From an uncultured Porphyromonas sp. (GTDB lineage Bacteria > Bacteroidota > Bacteroidia > Bacteroidales > Porphyromonadaceae): a stretch of DNA of 5,442 nt. How positions within the stretch are numbered: position 1 is the first letter of the stretch; every line of letters starts with the position of its first letter. The translations under genes and the position numbers were made by a program. Location: positions 1 through 5,442 of the forward strand of contig CAMXXM010000112.1 of NCBI GenBank assembly GCA_947253195.1, written 5' to 3'. The notes under the pieces were generated by a model. It did no database searches, had not been told where the DNA came from, and saw nothing but the letters and a program-made list of their open reading frames with translations. Below, in pieces: positions 1-5,442 of this stretch.

Positions 1-45
1 ACCCATAAGGTTTCGTCGGCAGCGTCAGATGTGTATAAGAGACAG
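1..45 (+). other. Nextera sequencing adapter at contig end (artefact)
   Basis: Bases 13-45 match the Illumina Nextera read-1 transposase adapter: TCGTCGGCAGCGTC at 13-26, then the 19-bp Tn5 mosaic end AGATGTGTATAAGAGACAG at 27-45. The preceding 12 bases (1-12) sit where an index would lie and are probably also synthetic, although they do not match the flanking adapter cleanly. Genomic sequence therefore starts at about base 46. Any reading frame crossing this stretch, on either strand, is artificial there. Confidence 0.97.
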
Positions 46-733
46 CCATAGAGGAGATGAGGTTGGAGGACCTAGAGCCGAGTATGAAGCTGGAGAGGAA
101 ATTCACCGAGCTCACATCGCTGAGATAATTCAGGTCAGGGAATACCCGATTACCCACATTACTATAGTAGGTCATCTCCTGGCGATACTCCCCCTCGTGC
201 CCGGTGATAGAAGTGATATTGCCCTCCGTGTCCCAGGTCACATCCATCTCGCCATCCTGACTGATGATGCTGTCGAGCTGACCGCCATAGAGCCTCAGGT
301 CCCAGTGCTCCTCACGACCACTCGTCCGGCGGAAGGAGAGTGAGGTCCCCATGCCAAAGGGGTCGAGATCGATCGTGGTGATCTCAGGTGTATTGCACTC
401 CTCCAGGCAGTCGGTCTCCACGACGAGTAGCTTCCGATCGTACACCTCAGCCTCTATGAGTGACTCGCGGAGACGGTTGCCCTCCTTGTCCAGAGAGATC
501 CGTCTCGCCCAAGAAAATTTCTCATCCTCATCCCATCCAAAGGTCAGCACCGACGAGGGATGCCGTCCCTCGTAGCAGGTGATAGAGTCAATCAGGGACG
601 TGGGCGTCTCCACTCTACGATAGCGGTTCTTCAGGGCATTGTACAGGACAATGCCGCCCACTGCTCCCACAGACATCGCCGCCAAGTCTCTCAAGACATC
701 ACGAGCAGCTGCATTGATAGAAGTTTGACTCAT
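46..733 (-). CDS. DUF4595-like protein, 3' end missing
   Basis: The minus-strand frame is open from ATG at 733-731 to the adapter boundary, giving 229 whole codons with no stop; an in-frame TAG at 769-767 makes this the earliest ATG. The C-terminal half has the look of the Bacteroidota DUF4595 family (function unknown, predicted beta-rich, usually exported): a strand-turn pattern around DVTWDTEGNITSI (164-176), then TYY..N.....PDLNYL (188-204) and a closing segment with FILGSRSSNLISS (216-228), like the family's 'LG..SKNL' ending. Typical members are lipoproteins, but this N-terminus has no lipobox. There is only a mildly hydrophobic, Gly/Ala-rich stretch at about residues 17-32 followed by a basic NRYRR. 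Cysteines lie at 53, 109 and 113. It is divergent from bamD. The family call is from memory of the pattern, not a search; the reading frame is much surer than the family. Confidence 0.7.
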
Positions 734-785
734 ACTATATAAGGATATTTTTAATTGAATGGTTAGCTAACTTGATCAAGACACA

Positions 786-793
786 CAAATCTA
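786..793 (-). promoter_or_regulatory. Candidate -7 promoter element for the DUF4595-like gene
   Basis: Read on the minus strand this is TAGATTTG, a full match to the Bacteroidota -7 consensus TAnnTTTG. It would place transcription start near 780 and leave a leader of roughly 45 nt before the ATG at 733. No TTTG is seen at the expected -33 distance; the nearest CAAA on the plus strand (806-809) is too close. A single short match is weak evidence, but its position and strand are right. Confidence 0.4.
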
Positions 794-820
794 CTATTTT
801 ATCCCCAAAGAAAGACCACC

Positions 821-865
821 TGCGGGAGAGATAAGGATAGAAAAGACAAGGAGGGGTCTCCCGCA
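821..865. repeat. GC-rich inverted repeat in divergent intergenic region
   Basis: TGCGGGAGA (821-829) and TCTCCCGCA (857-865) are perfect 9-bp inverted arms separated by 27 nt. It lies between two divergent genes and upstream of both candidate start sites, so it cannot be a terminator for either. A regulator site or an RNA structure from an unseen transcript is possible; nothing identifies a partner. Confidence 0.5.
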
Positions 866-905
866 AAAGAAAGAGTGGGTGATGCCATCATCTCAAAAAA
901 AGCGG

Positions 906-913
906 TATATTTG
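906..913 (+). promoter_or_regulatory. Candidate -7 promoter element for the bamD operon
   Basis: TATATTTG matches TAnnTTTG completely. It predicts transcription starting near 918-921, about 15-18 nt before the ATG at 936. A good -33 TTTG is not visible 19-21 nt upstream. The element lies inside the longer open frame that begins at 879, which argues that the 879 ATG is upstream of transcription and is not the true start of bamD. Confidence 0.55.
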
Positions 914-935
914 CACGTTATATACTCAGAGAATA

Positions 936-1763
936 ATGATCCGGAAACATTATCCAGCCTGCTTCCTCCTAAGCACACTCATCCTACTGATCGCCTCCTC
1001 GTGCGGTGAGTATATGCGTGTGCAGCAAAGCACCGATGTCACAGAGCGCTACTCGTACGCCAAGAAGTATTACAATACTGAGAAGTACAAGCAAGCCGCT
1101 GAGCTGCTCGAGACGGTAGTACCCTATCTCCGCGGCACCGGGGAGGGTGAGGATGCCCTCTACCTCTTGGCTAAGAGCTACTACGCCAGCAAAAACTATC
1201 GGGAGGCAGCAGACGTCTTTGAGAAATACTACACCACCTACCCCAATGGCGAGTACACCGAGCTGGCTCGCTTCTACAGCGGCTATGGCCTGGCTAAGCA
1301 GATGCCCGACCCGCGTCTCGACCAGGAGCCTACCTACCGCGCGATCAAGGAGCTGCAGCTCTTCCTTGACTTCTACCCCCAGAGTGAGAAGGCAGAGGAG
1401 GCTACCCAGCTTCTCTTTGACCTCCAGGAGAACCTTGCTCTCAAGGAGCTGCTGAATGTCGAGCTGTACTACAATCTCGGTAATTATATCTTCAACAACT
1501 ACGAGTCGGCCATCATCACAGGGCGCAATGCCCTGAAGGACTACCCGTACAGCAAGTATAGGGAGGACATACACTTCTACGTCCTCTCCTCTCTTTACGA
1601 GATTGCGAGGTACAGCATTGAGTCCAAAAAGCAGGAGCGGGTACGCTCCCTCAGAGATGAGTACTTCGCTTTCGTCAACGAATTCCCCGAGGGGAAGCAT
1701 CGCAAGGAAGCGGATAAATACTACGACTTTGCCTATCGTCTCATCGACGGCAATAACGAGTAA
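936..1763 (+). CDS. bamD: Outer membrane assembly lipoprotein BamD
   Basis: BamD is the lipoprotein of the BAM complex that works with BamA on the periplasmic face of the outer membrane to fold and insert beta-barrel proteins. The 275-residue product has a lipoprotein signal peptide: basic MIRKH, a hydrophobic core at 10-20 and lipobox IASSC with Cys23 as the predicted lipidated residue. The rest is helical tetratricopeptide-type repeats rich in Tyr/Ala, with clear units at about 36-68 (RYSYAKKYYNTEKYKQAAEL), 73-104 and 174-206, and TYPNG and FYPQS turns between helices. The LDQ..TYRAI..LQLFLDFYP segment (128-148) is typical of Bacteroidota BamD. Length fits the family. The start at 936 is chosen because it puts the signal peptide at the N-terminus and follows the candidate promoter; the in-frame ATGs at 879/882 would add 19 residues ahead of the signal peptide. 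It is first in a probable operon with rpoZ (46-nt gap). Confidence 0.93.
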   Translation: MIRKHYPACFLLSTLILLIASSCGEYMRVQQSTDVTERYSYAKKYYNTEKYKQAAELLETVVPYLRGTGEGEDALYLLAKSYYASKNYREAADVFEKYYTTYPNGEYTELARFYSGYGLAKQMPDPRLDQEPTYRAIKELQLFLDFYPQSEKAEEATQLLFDLQENLALKELLNVELYYNLGNYIFNNYESAIITGRNALKDYPYSKYREDIHFYVLSSLYEIARYSIESKKQERVRSLRDEYFAFVNEFPEGKHRKEADKYYDFAYRLIDGNNE

Positions 1764-1809
1764 GCACACACATAATACACATCACGACTACTTGATCCAA
1801 GAAGCACAA

Positions 1810-2172
1810 ATGGACAATAAGAGCAAAAATGCACCCCAGACCCTCGTGACACGCGACATCAATGCGTTTGTCGAGCCAACGGGGAATATCTATGACTCCA
1901 TCCTGATCATGGCAAAGCGTGCCAATCAGATCGCCGCTGACATGAAGCAGGAATTCGATGACAAGGTCAAGGAATTCTCGACCTATACCACCGATGATGG
2001 TGAGGATGTCGAGGAGATCAACAATGAGCAGGCTGAACTCTCGAAGTACTTTGAGAAGCAGCCCAAGCCCCTCCTGATGGCGATCAAGGAATTTGAGGAT
2101 GGAGAGCTTACTTGGCATCTGCCCTTAGACAAGATGGACGATGACCTGATGGACAACATCATGGACGACTGA
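1810..2172 (+). CDS. rpoZ: RNA polymerase omega subunit (Rpb6-like)
   Basis: The 120-residue product resembles the Bacteroidota omega subunit, the small RNA polymerase component that clamps the beta' C-terminus and aids assembly. Visible landmarks are APQTLVTRDINAF (8-20), EPTGNIYDSILIMAKRANQI (22-41), whose AKRANQI corresponds to the omega/Rpb6 'A.RA.Q' helix, and KPLLMAIKEFEDGELTW (86-102), matching the Rpb6 'KP...A..E...G' strand. The tail (109-120) is strongly acidic. The reading frame is open back to 1603, but that stretch overlaps bamD in another frame, so the ATG at 1810, which restores the family N-terminus (MD.K...AP...VTRD), is preferred. It lies 46 nt after bamD and 9 nt before the DUF4293 gene, so co-transcription is likely. 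The omega/Rpb6 assignment is from motif recognition; a profile search for PF01192 would settle it. Confidence 0.88.
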   Translation: MDNKSKNAPQTLVTRDINAFVEPTGNIYDSILIMAKRANQIAADMKQEFDDKVKEFSTYTTDDGEDVEEINNEQAELSKYFEKQPKPLLMAIKEFEDGELTWHLPLDKMDDDLMDNIMDD

Positions 2173-2181
2173 CGCCACGGG

Positions 2182-2661
2182 ATGATACAGCGGAAACAAT
2201 CACTCTGGCTCCTCCTCGCAGCACTCCTTATGCTGGTGCCGCTCTTCTTCCCCTACGTGGTGATCACGTTCACGGACACCCTCTTTGAGGGAGACACCAC
2301 AGGCTTTACGCAGCTGGGCGCAGGGGATGAGCTTGTCACCTTTGAGTGGCCACTGATGATACTCAATTTCACCATCATCCTCGTCAGCCTCGTCACGATA
2401 TTCCTCTACAAGAAGAGGATCCTCCAGATGCGTCTCACGGTATTCAATATCCTACTGACAGTCGGAGTGATGATCCTGGCGGGTGTCACCACCTACAGCT
2501 TTATCTCATCACTGGGAGAGGGCTATATGGGCTGGCGGCTTAGGTGGCCGGTAGCCATCCTCCCCCTGCCGGCTATTGTGCTGGACGTACTGGCGTACCG
2601 TGCCATAGCGATCGATGAGATGACCGTCCGGTCTATGTATAGGCTGAGAGACAGGAAGTAA
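2182..2661 (+). CDS. DUF4293 family membrane protein
   Basis: This 159-residue protein matches DUF4293, an uncharacterised inner-membrane family found in Bacteroidota. It has four predicted transmembrane helices at about 7-30, 57-76, 86-108 and 121-141, with a short polar loop (31-55) after the first. The family's conserved ends are recognisable: MIQRKQSLWLLLA at the start and a C-terminal cytoplasmic RAIAIDEMTVRSMYRLRDR (140-158), corresponding to the usual 'RAI..DE..VRS..RLR'. No catalytic residues are known or visible. It starts 9 nt after the omega-subunit stop and is followed 20 nt past its own stop by a strong terminator, so it is probably the last gene of the bamD operon. Function is unknown; proximity to bamD suggests but does not show an envelope role. 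Confidence 0.88.
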   Translation: MIQRKQSLWLLLAALLMLVPLFFPYVVITFTDTLFEGDTTGFTQLGAGDELVTFEWPLMILNFTIILVSLVTIFLYKKRILQMRLTVFNILLTVGVMILAGVTTYSFISSLGEGYMGWRLRWPVAILPLPAIVLDVLAYRAIAIDEMTVRSMYRLRDRK

Positions 2662-2681
2662 CTTACCTTATATTAAGGCAG

Positions 2682-2724
2682 AAGAGAGAGGTAGGCCGAT
2701 AAGCCTGTCTCTCTCTTGTCTTTT
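2682..2724 (+). terminator. Rho-independent terminator of the bamD operon
   Basis: A 15-pair stem joins 2682-2696 to 2703-2717 around the loop CGATAA. Two of the pairs are G-U wobbles (2691 with 2708; 2692 with 2707), the rest Watson-Crick, mostly alternating AG/CT. It is followed by TGTCTTTT. The position just after the DUF4293 stop fits the end of the operon. A tiny hairpin, CCTTA-TAT-TAAGG (2666-2678), precedes it. Because the U-tract is interrupted, efficiency is uncertain. Confidence 0.8.
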
Positions 2725-2728
2725 ACAA

Positions 2729-2761
2729 GGGAGTCGGGGACTGCTGATTTACAGCACTCCC
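2729..2761 (+). other. Bulged stem-loop after the terminator
   Basis: The contiguous right arm CAGCACTCCC (2752-2761) pairs with two left segments, TGCTG (2742-2746) and GGGAG (2729-2733), leaving an 8-nt bulge (2734-2741) and the loop ATTTA. No U-run follows directly, though CTTATCTTTT occurs at 2769-2778. It may be a processing structure, a back-up terminator or chance. Confidence 0.35.
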
Positions 2762-2777
2762 GATGGACCTTATCTTT

Positions 2778-2855
2778 TACCGATATAAGATTTCTCTAAT
2801 ACCGATAAAAGAATTCTCTTGTATCGGTATTAGGATTCACTAATACCGATATTAG
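2778..2855. repeat. Imperfect 22-bp tandem repeats with alternating 12-mer
   Basis: Three consecutive 22-bp units start at 2778, 2800 and 2822, and a partial fourth at 2844. Each opens with TACCGATA or the variant TATCGGTA, and the first three carry a TTCTCT/TTCACT-like segment at the same offset. Superimposed on this, the 12-mer CTAATACCGATA is present at 2796-2807 and 2840-2851, and its exact reverse complement TATCGGTATTAG at 2822-2833. The middle copy can therefore pair with either neighbour (14-nt or 6-nt loop). CTAATA-CCGA-TATTAG (2840-2855) is a further small palindrome. Confidence 0.8.
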
Positions 2856-2883
2856 TCCGAGGGGACAAAAAAGCGTATCTTTG
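2852..2883 (+). promoter_or_regulatory. Candidate promoter for ileS
   Basis: TATCTTTG at 2876-2883 fully matches the Bacteroidota -7 element TAnnTTTG. TTAG at 2852-2855, 20 nt upstream, is a three-of-four match to the -33 TTTG at the right spacing. Transcription would begin near 2888-2891, giving a leader of about 80 nt. The -33 position falls on the last four bases of the upstream palindrome, so anything binding the repeat could affect initiation. Confidence 0.6.
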
Positions 2884-2893
2884 CGTGACAAAA

Positions 2894-2971
2894 ATGCAGA
2901 GGTACCCAATCGTACTTCGCTCAGCGTCCGCTCGGAGGGAAGAGGGGACGCTGAGGAATGAGCAGACATGA
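2894..2971 (+). CDS. Possible 25-residue leader peptide upstream of ileS
   Basis: An ATG at 2894 opens a frame of 25 codons ending in a TGA at 2969-2971 that overlaps the ileS ATG (2968-2970) as ATGA. The peptide begins MQRYPIVLRS and carries consecutive Ile-Val-Leu codons at 6-8 (2909-2917); the remainder is basic and polar. It would start only a few nucleotides after the predicted transcription start and spans the leader stem-loop at 2920-2955. The overlap and the branched-chain codon triplet are suggestive of translational coupling or attenuation, but an ORF this short can easily arise by chance and no coding signal can be judged. Confidence 0.25.
   Translation: MQRYPIVLRSASARREEGTLRNEQT
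2920..2955 (+). promoter_or_regulatory. Stem-loop in the ileS leader
   Basis: CTCAGCGTCC (2920-2929) and GGACGCTGAG (2946-2955) form a perfect 10-bp GC-rich stem with a 16-nt purine-rich loop. It ends 12 nt before the ileS ATG and includes part of a GAGGA (2953-2957) that is the only Shine-Dalgarno-like sequence nearby. When folded it could limit ribosome access to ileS. No U-tract follows, so it is not a terminator, and I see no T-box hallmarks (no specifier loop or T-box sequence). Confidence 0.55.
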
Positions 2972-5442
2972 GCATGACGAAGAAGAATTATAAGACTTAC
3001 GATCAGCTAAGCCTCTCGAGTATTGATCGGGAGGTACTGGAGTTGTGGAAGAGAGAAGATCCCTTCGAGGCCTCACTCAAGTGGCGCGAGGGGGCACCGA
3101 GATTTATCTTCTACGAAGGTCCACCCTCTGCTAATGGTATGCCGGGGATCCACCACGTCATGGCTCGCACGATCAAGGATATTATCTGTCGCTACAAGAC
3201 CATGGAGGGCTTCCTCGTCGACCGCAAGGCAGGGTGGGACACCCACGGACTGCCGGTAGAGATCGGTGTGGAGAAGAAGCTCGGCATCACCAAGGCCGAC
3301 ATCGGCACCAAGATCTCTGTCGATGAGTACAATGAAGCGTGTCGCAAGGAGGTGATGAAGTATACCGCCGAGTGGCGCAAGCTCACCTCGGAGATGGGCT
3401 ACTGGGTCGACCTGGATCACCCCTACATCACCTACGACAATCGCTACATAGAGACCCTGTGGTATCTCCTGAAGCAGCTCTTCGAGAAGGATCTGCTCTA
3501 CAAGGGATACACCATACAGCCCTACTCTCCAGCCGCAGGCACCGGACTTAGCTCCCATGAGCTGAGTCAGCCGGGTGCCTATAGGGACGTGAAGGATACT
3601 TCATGCACAGCGCTGATGGAGATCATCGAGCCCGCTGCGGAGCTGCAGGGGCACGGGACCGCCTACTTCGCTGCCTGGACCACCACGCCGTGGACACTTC
3701 CCTCCAATGTGGCTCTCGCTGTCGGCAGCGGGATCGACTATGTGGCGGTGAGGACATTTAACCCCTACTCCCTCGAGCCGATCACCGTCGTGCTGGCAGA
3801 GCCACGCCTCCCCGCCTATCTCAGTCCGGAGGGCGAGGAGCTGCCGATGGAGGTCCCCGAGAAGGGGAGCAAGGTGATGCCCTACCGCATCGTCGCCCGA
3901 TACAAGGGGGCTGACCTCGTAGGGCTGAGATACGAGCAGCTCTTCACCTGGGTAAAGCCCGATGAGAGAGCTCTGAGGGTGGTGGCGGCTGACTTTGTCA
4001 CCACGGAGGATGGTACCGGCATCGTCCACATAGCACCCACCTTCGGTGCGGATGATAATGCGCTCGGCAAGAAGGAGCAGATCCCCGGCATGATGCTCCT
4101 CGACAAGGGGTGCAAGGAGGTGCCAATGGTCGATCCGGAGGGGAAGTTTTACGCCCTCGAGGATCTGGACCCACACTTTGTGGAGGAGCGGGTGGACGTC
4201 GCTCAGTACGGAGTCTACGCCGGTCGCTATGTCAAGAACGCATACATCGACAAGCCGTCCGATACCGACTCGCTCGACATTGACCTCTGTATGGCGCTCA
4301 AGGAGAGAGGCCAGGTATACAGGATCGAGAAATTTACCCACAGCTACCCCCACTGCTGGAGGACCGACAAGCCGATCCTCTACTACCCGCTGGACAGCTG
4401 GTTTATCCGCACCACGTCAGTCAAGGAGCGACTGATCGAGCTCAATAAGACGATCACCTGGAAGCCGGAGTCTACCGGCACGGGACGCTTCGGGCAGTGG
4501 CTGGAGAACCTCCAGGACTGGAATCTGTCCCGCTCGCGCTACTGGGGTACTCCGCTGCCGATCTGGCACAATGAAGACTACAGCGAGCTGAAGTGCATCG
4601 GATCCGTTGAGGAGCTCTCCCGCGAGATCGATCTCTCGGTGGAGAGGGGGTTGATGAAGAGCAATCCCCTTGCCGATCGGGGCTTTGTCGTGGGCGAGTA
4701 TACGGACAAGAATTACGAGCGGATCGATCTCCACCGACCCTATGTGGACGACCTGATCCTCTGCGACAGCAAGGGGCGACCGATGGTCAGGGAGACTGAC
4801 CTCATCGATGTGTGGTTTGACTCCGGGGCGATGCCCTACGCACAGCTACACTACCCCTTTGAGCACCGCGAGATGGTGGATGAGAGGAGCTACTTCCCGG
4901 CCGACTTTATTGCCGAGGGAGTGGATCAGACGAGAGGGTGGTTCTTTACCCTTCATGCCATTGCGACGATGCTCTTTGACAGCGTTGCCTACAAGCACGT
5001 GATCTCCAATGGTCTCGTCTTGGATAAGAATGGGAATAAGATGTCGAAGCGCCTCGGCAACAGCGTAGACCCCTTCATGATCATGGAGCAGAAGGGGGCT
5101 GATGCCCTGAGGTGGTATATGATCACCAATTCCTCGCCGTGGGACAACCTAAAGTTTGACCCCTCAGGCGTGGACGAGGTGACCCGCAAGCTCTTCGGCA
5201 CGCTGCACAACACCTACTCCTTCTTCGCACTCTACGCAAATATCGACAACTTTGATCCCGCAACAGCTCACAGGATCCCTCTCGAGGAGCGACCTGAGCT
5301 AGATCGATGGATCCTCTCGCGGCTCCACTCGCTGATCACCGAGGTGAAGTCCGACCTCGAGGACTACGAGCCGACAAAGGCCGGTCGCGAGATAGCAGCC
5401 ATGGTGACAGACCAGCTGAGCAACTGGTATGTCCGCCTTGCC
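2968..5442 (+). CDS. ileS: Isoleucyl-tRNA synthetase, 3' end beyond window
   Basis: Class I cytosolic synthetase that charges tRNA-Ile and hydrolyses mischarged Val-tRNA. 825 codons are visible; Bacteroidota IleRS is usually about 1,100-1,150 residues, so most of the C-terminal part is missing. An in-frame TGA at 2959-2961 makes ATG 2968 the earliest start; ATG 2974 is an alternative. Landmarks in order: YEGPPSANGMP then motif 1 as GIHH (60-63); GWDTHGLPVE; editing-domain Thr-rich WTTTPWTLPSN (237-247) and GTGIVHIAPTFGADD (349-363), with the conserved editing Asp in the ADD; WFDSG (616-620); EGVDQTRGWF (650-659); motif 2 as KMSKR (691-695); and DRWILSRL beginning the anticodon-binding helical domain. 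The TFGADDN and KMSKR forms and expected length fit the eukaryote-like type 2 IleRS. Motif 1 has Gly and the first His swapped relative to HxGH. It is transcribed separately from the bamD operon. Confidence 0.98.
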   Translation, partial: MSMTKKNYKTYDQLSLSSIDREVLELWKREDPFEASLKWREGAPRFIFYEGPPSANGMPGIHHVMARTIKDIICRYKTMEGFLVDRKAGWDTHGLPVEIGVEKKLGITKADIGTKISVDEYNEACRKEVMKYTAEWRKLTSEMGYWVDLDHPYITYDNRYIETLWYLLKQLFEKDLLYKGYTIQPYSPAAGTGLSSHELSQPGAYRDVKDTSCTALMEIIEPAAELQGHGTAYFAAWTTTPWTLPSNVALAVGSGIDYVAVRTFNPYSLEPITVVLAEPRLPAYLSPEGEELPMEVPEKGSKVMPYRIVARYKGADLVGLRYEQLFTWVKPDERALRVVAADFVTTEDGTGIVHIAPTFGADDNALGKKEQIPGMMLLDKGCKEVPMVDPEGKFYALEDLDPHFVEERVDVAQYGVYAGRYVKNAYIDKPSDTDSLDIDLCMALKERGQVYRIEKFTHSYPHCWRTDKPILYYPLDSWFIRTTSVKERLIELNKTITWKPESTGTGRFGQWLENLQDWNLSRSRYWGTPLPIWHNEDYSELKCIGSVEELSREIDLSVERGLMKSNPLADRGFVVGEYTDKNYERIDLHRPYVDDLILCDSKGRPMVRETDLIDVWFDSGAMPYAQLHYPFEHREMVDERSYFPADFIAEGVDQTRGWFFTLHAIATMLFDSVAYKHVISNGLVLDKNGNKMSKRLGNSVDPFMIMEQKGADALRWYMITNSSPWDNLKFDPSGVDEVTRKLFGTLHNTYSFFALYANIDNFDPATAHRIPLEERPELDRWILSRLHSLITEVKSDLEDYEPTKAGREIAAMVTDQLSNWYVRLA

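Noticed and set aside
29..343. Plus-strand 104-codon frame beginning in the adapter
   Set aside because: Its start lies within synthetic adapter sequence, and the rest is antisense to the minus-strand DUF4595-like gene. The plus-strand frames at 351-575 and 560-742 are likewise antisense shadows.
879..935. N-terminal extension of BamD from ATG 879
   Set aside because: It would place 19 residues before the signal peptide and runs through the TATATTTG promoter element, so ATG 936 is preferred.
984..1769. Long minus-strand frame opposite bamD (261 codons)
   Set aside because: It is antisense to a confidently identified gene and its composition mirrors the GC-rich third positions of bamD. The long minus-strand frames at 3073-3558 and 3601-4353 opposite ileS are rejected for the same reason.
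2756..2777. Additional 22-bp repeat unit before 2778
   Set aside because: It contains CCGAT but at a 20-bp rather than 22-bp offset and the rest does not match.
2778..2855. CRISPR array
   Set aside because: The 22-bp units are contiguous with no unique spacers, imperfect, and there are no cas genes in the window.
2884..2967. T-box riboswitch ahead of ileS
   Set aside because: The leader is only about 80 nt, has no T-box sequence or terminator/antiterminator pair, and T-boxes are not typical of this phylum.

Overview
The window looks like ordinary core chromosome from a member of the Bacteroidota, most likely Bacteroidales and plausibly Porphyromonas-like. The gene families point this way: a Bacteroidota-type BamD lipoprotein, an Rpb6-like RNA polymerase omega subunit, a DUF4293 membrane protein and the long 'type 2' isoleucyl-tRNA synthetase. 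So do promoter -7 elements matching TAnnTTTG and start codons without clear Shine-Dalgarno sequences. Coding regions prefer G/C at third codon positions. The genus is an inference only.

Bases 1-45 are not genomic. They contain a complete Illumina Nextera transposase adapter, so the contig end is artificial. From 46 to 733 on the minus strand lies the 5' 229 codons of a gene resembling the DUF4595 family, cut off by the adapter. A divergent intergenic region (734-935) holds a candidate promoter for each direction and a GC-rich inverted repeat.

On the plus strand a compact probable operon follows: bamD (936-1763), an rpoZ/Rpb6-like omega subunit gene (1810-2172) and a DUF4293 four-helix membrane protein (2182-2661). 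It ends at a strong hairpin with a U-rich tail (2682-2724). The set couples outer-membrane assembly and transcription machinery only by position; no functional link is visible.

The 306-bp gap at 2662-2967 is the densest non-coding part. It has the terminator, a bulged hairpin, a cluster of imperfect 22-bp tandem repeats containing a 12-mer in alternating orientation, a promoter whose -33 position abuts that repeat, and a leader with a stem-loop and a possible 25-residue upstream ORF overlapping the ileS start. ileS begins at 2968 and runs off the window end with 825 codons visible. Its signature motif 1 is Gly-Ile-His-His rather than His-x-Gly-His, the most functionally meaningful oddity here.

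I see no mobile element, CRISPR array, tRNA/rRNA gene or defence-like cluster, and no evidence for an undescribed multi-gene system.
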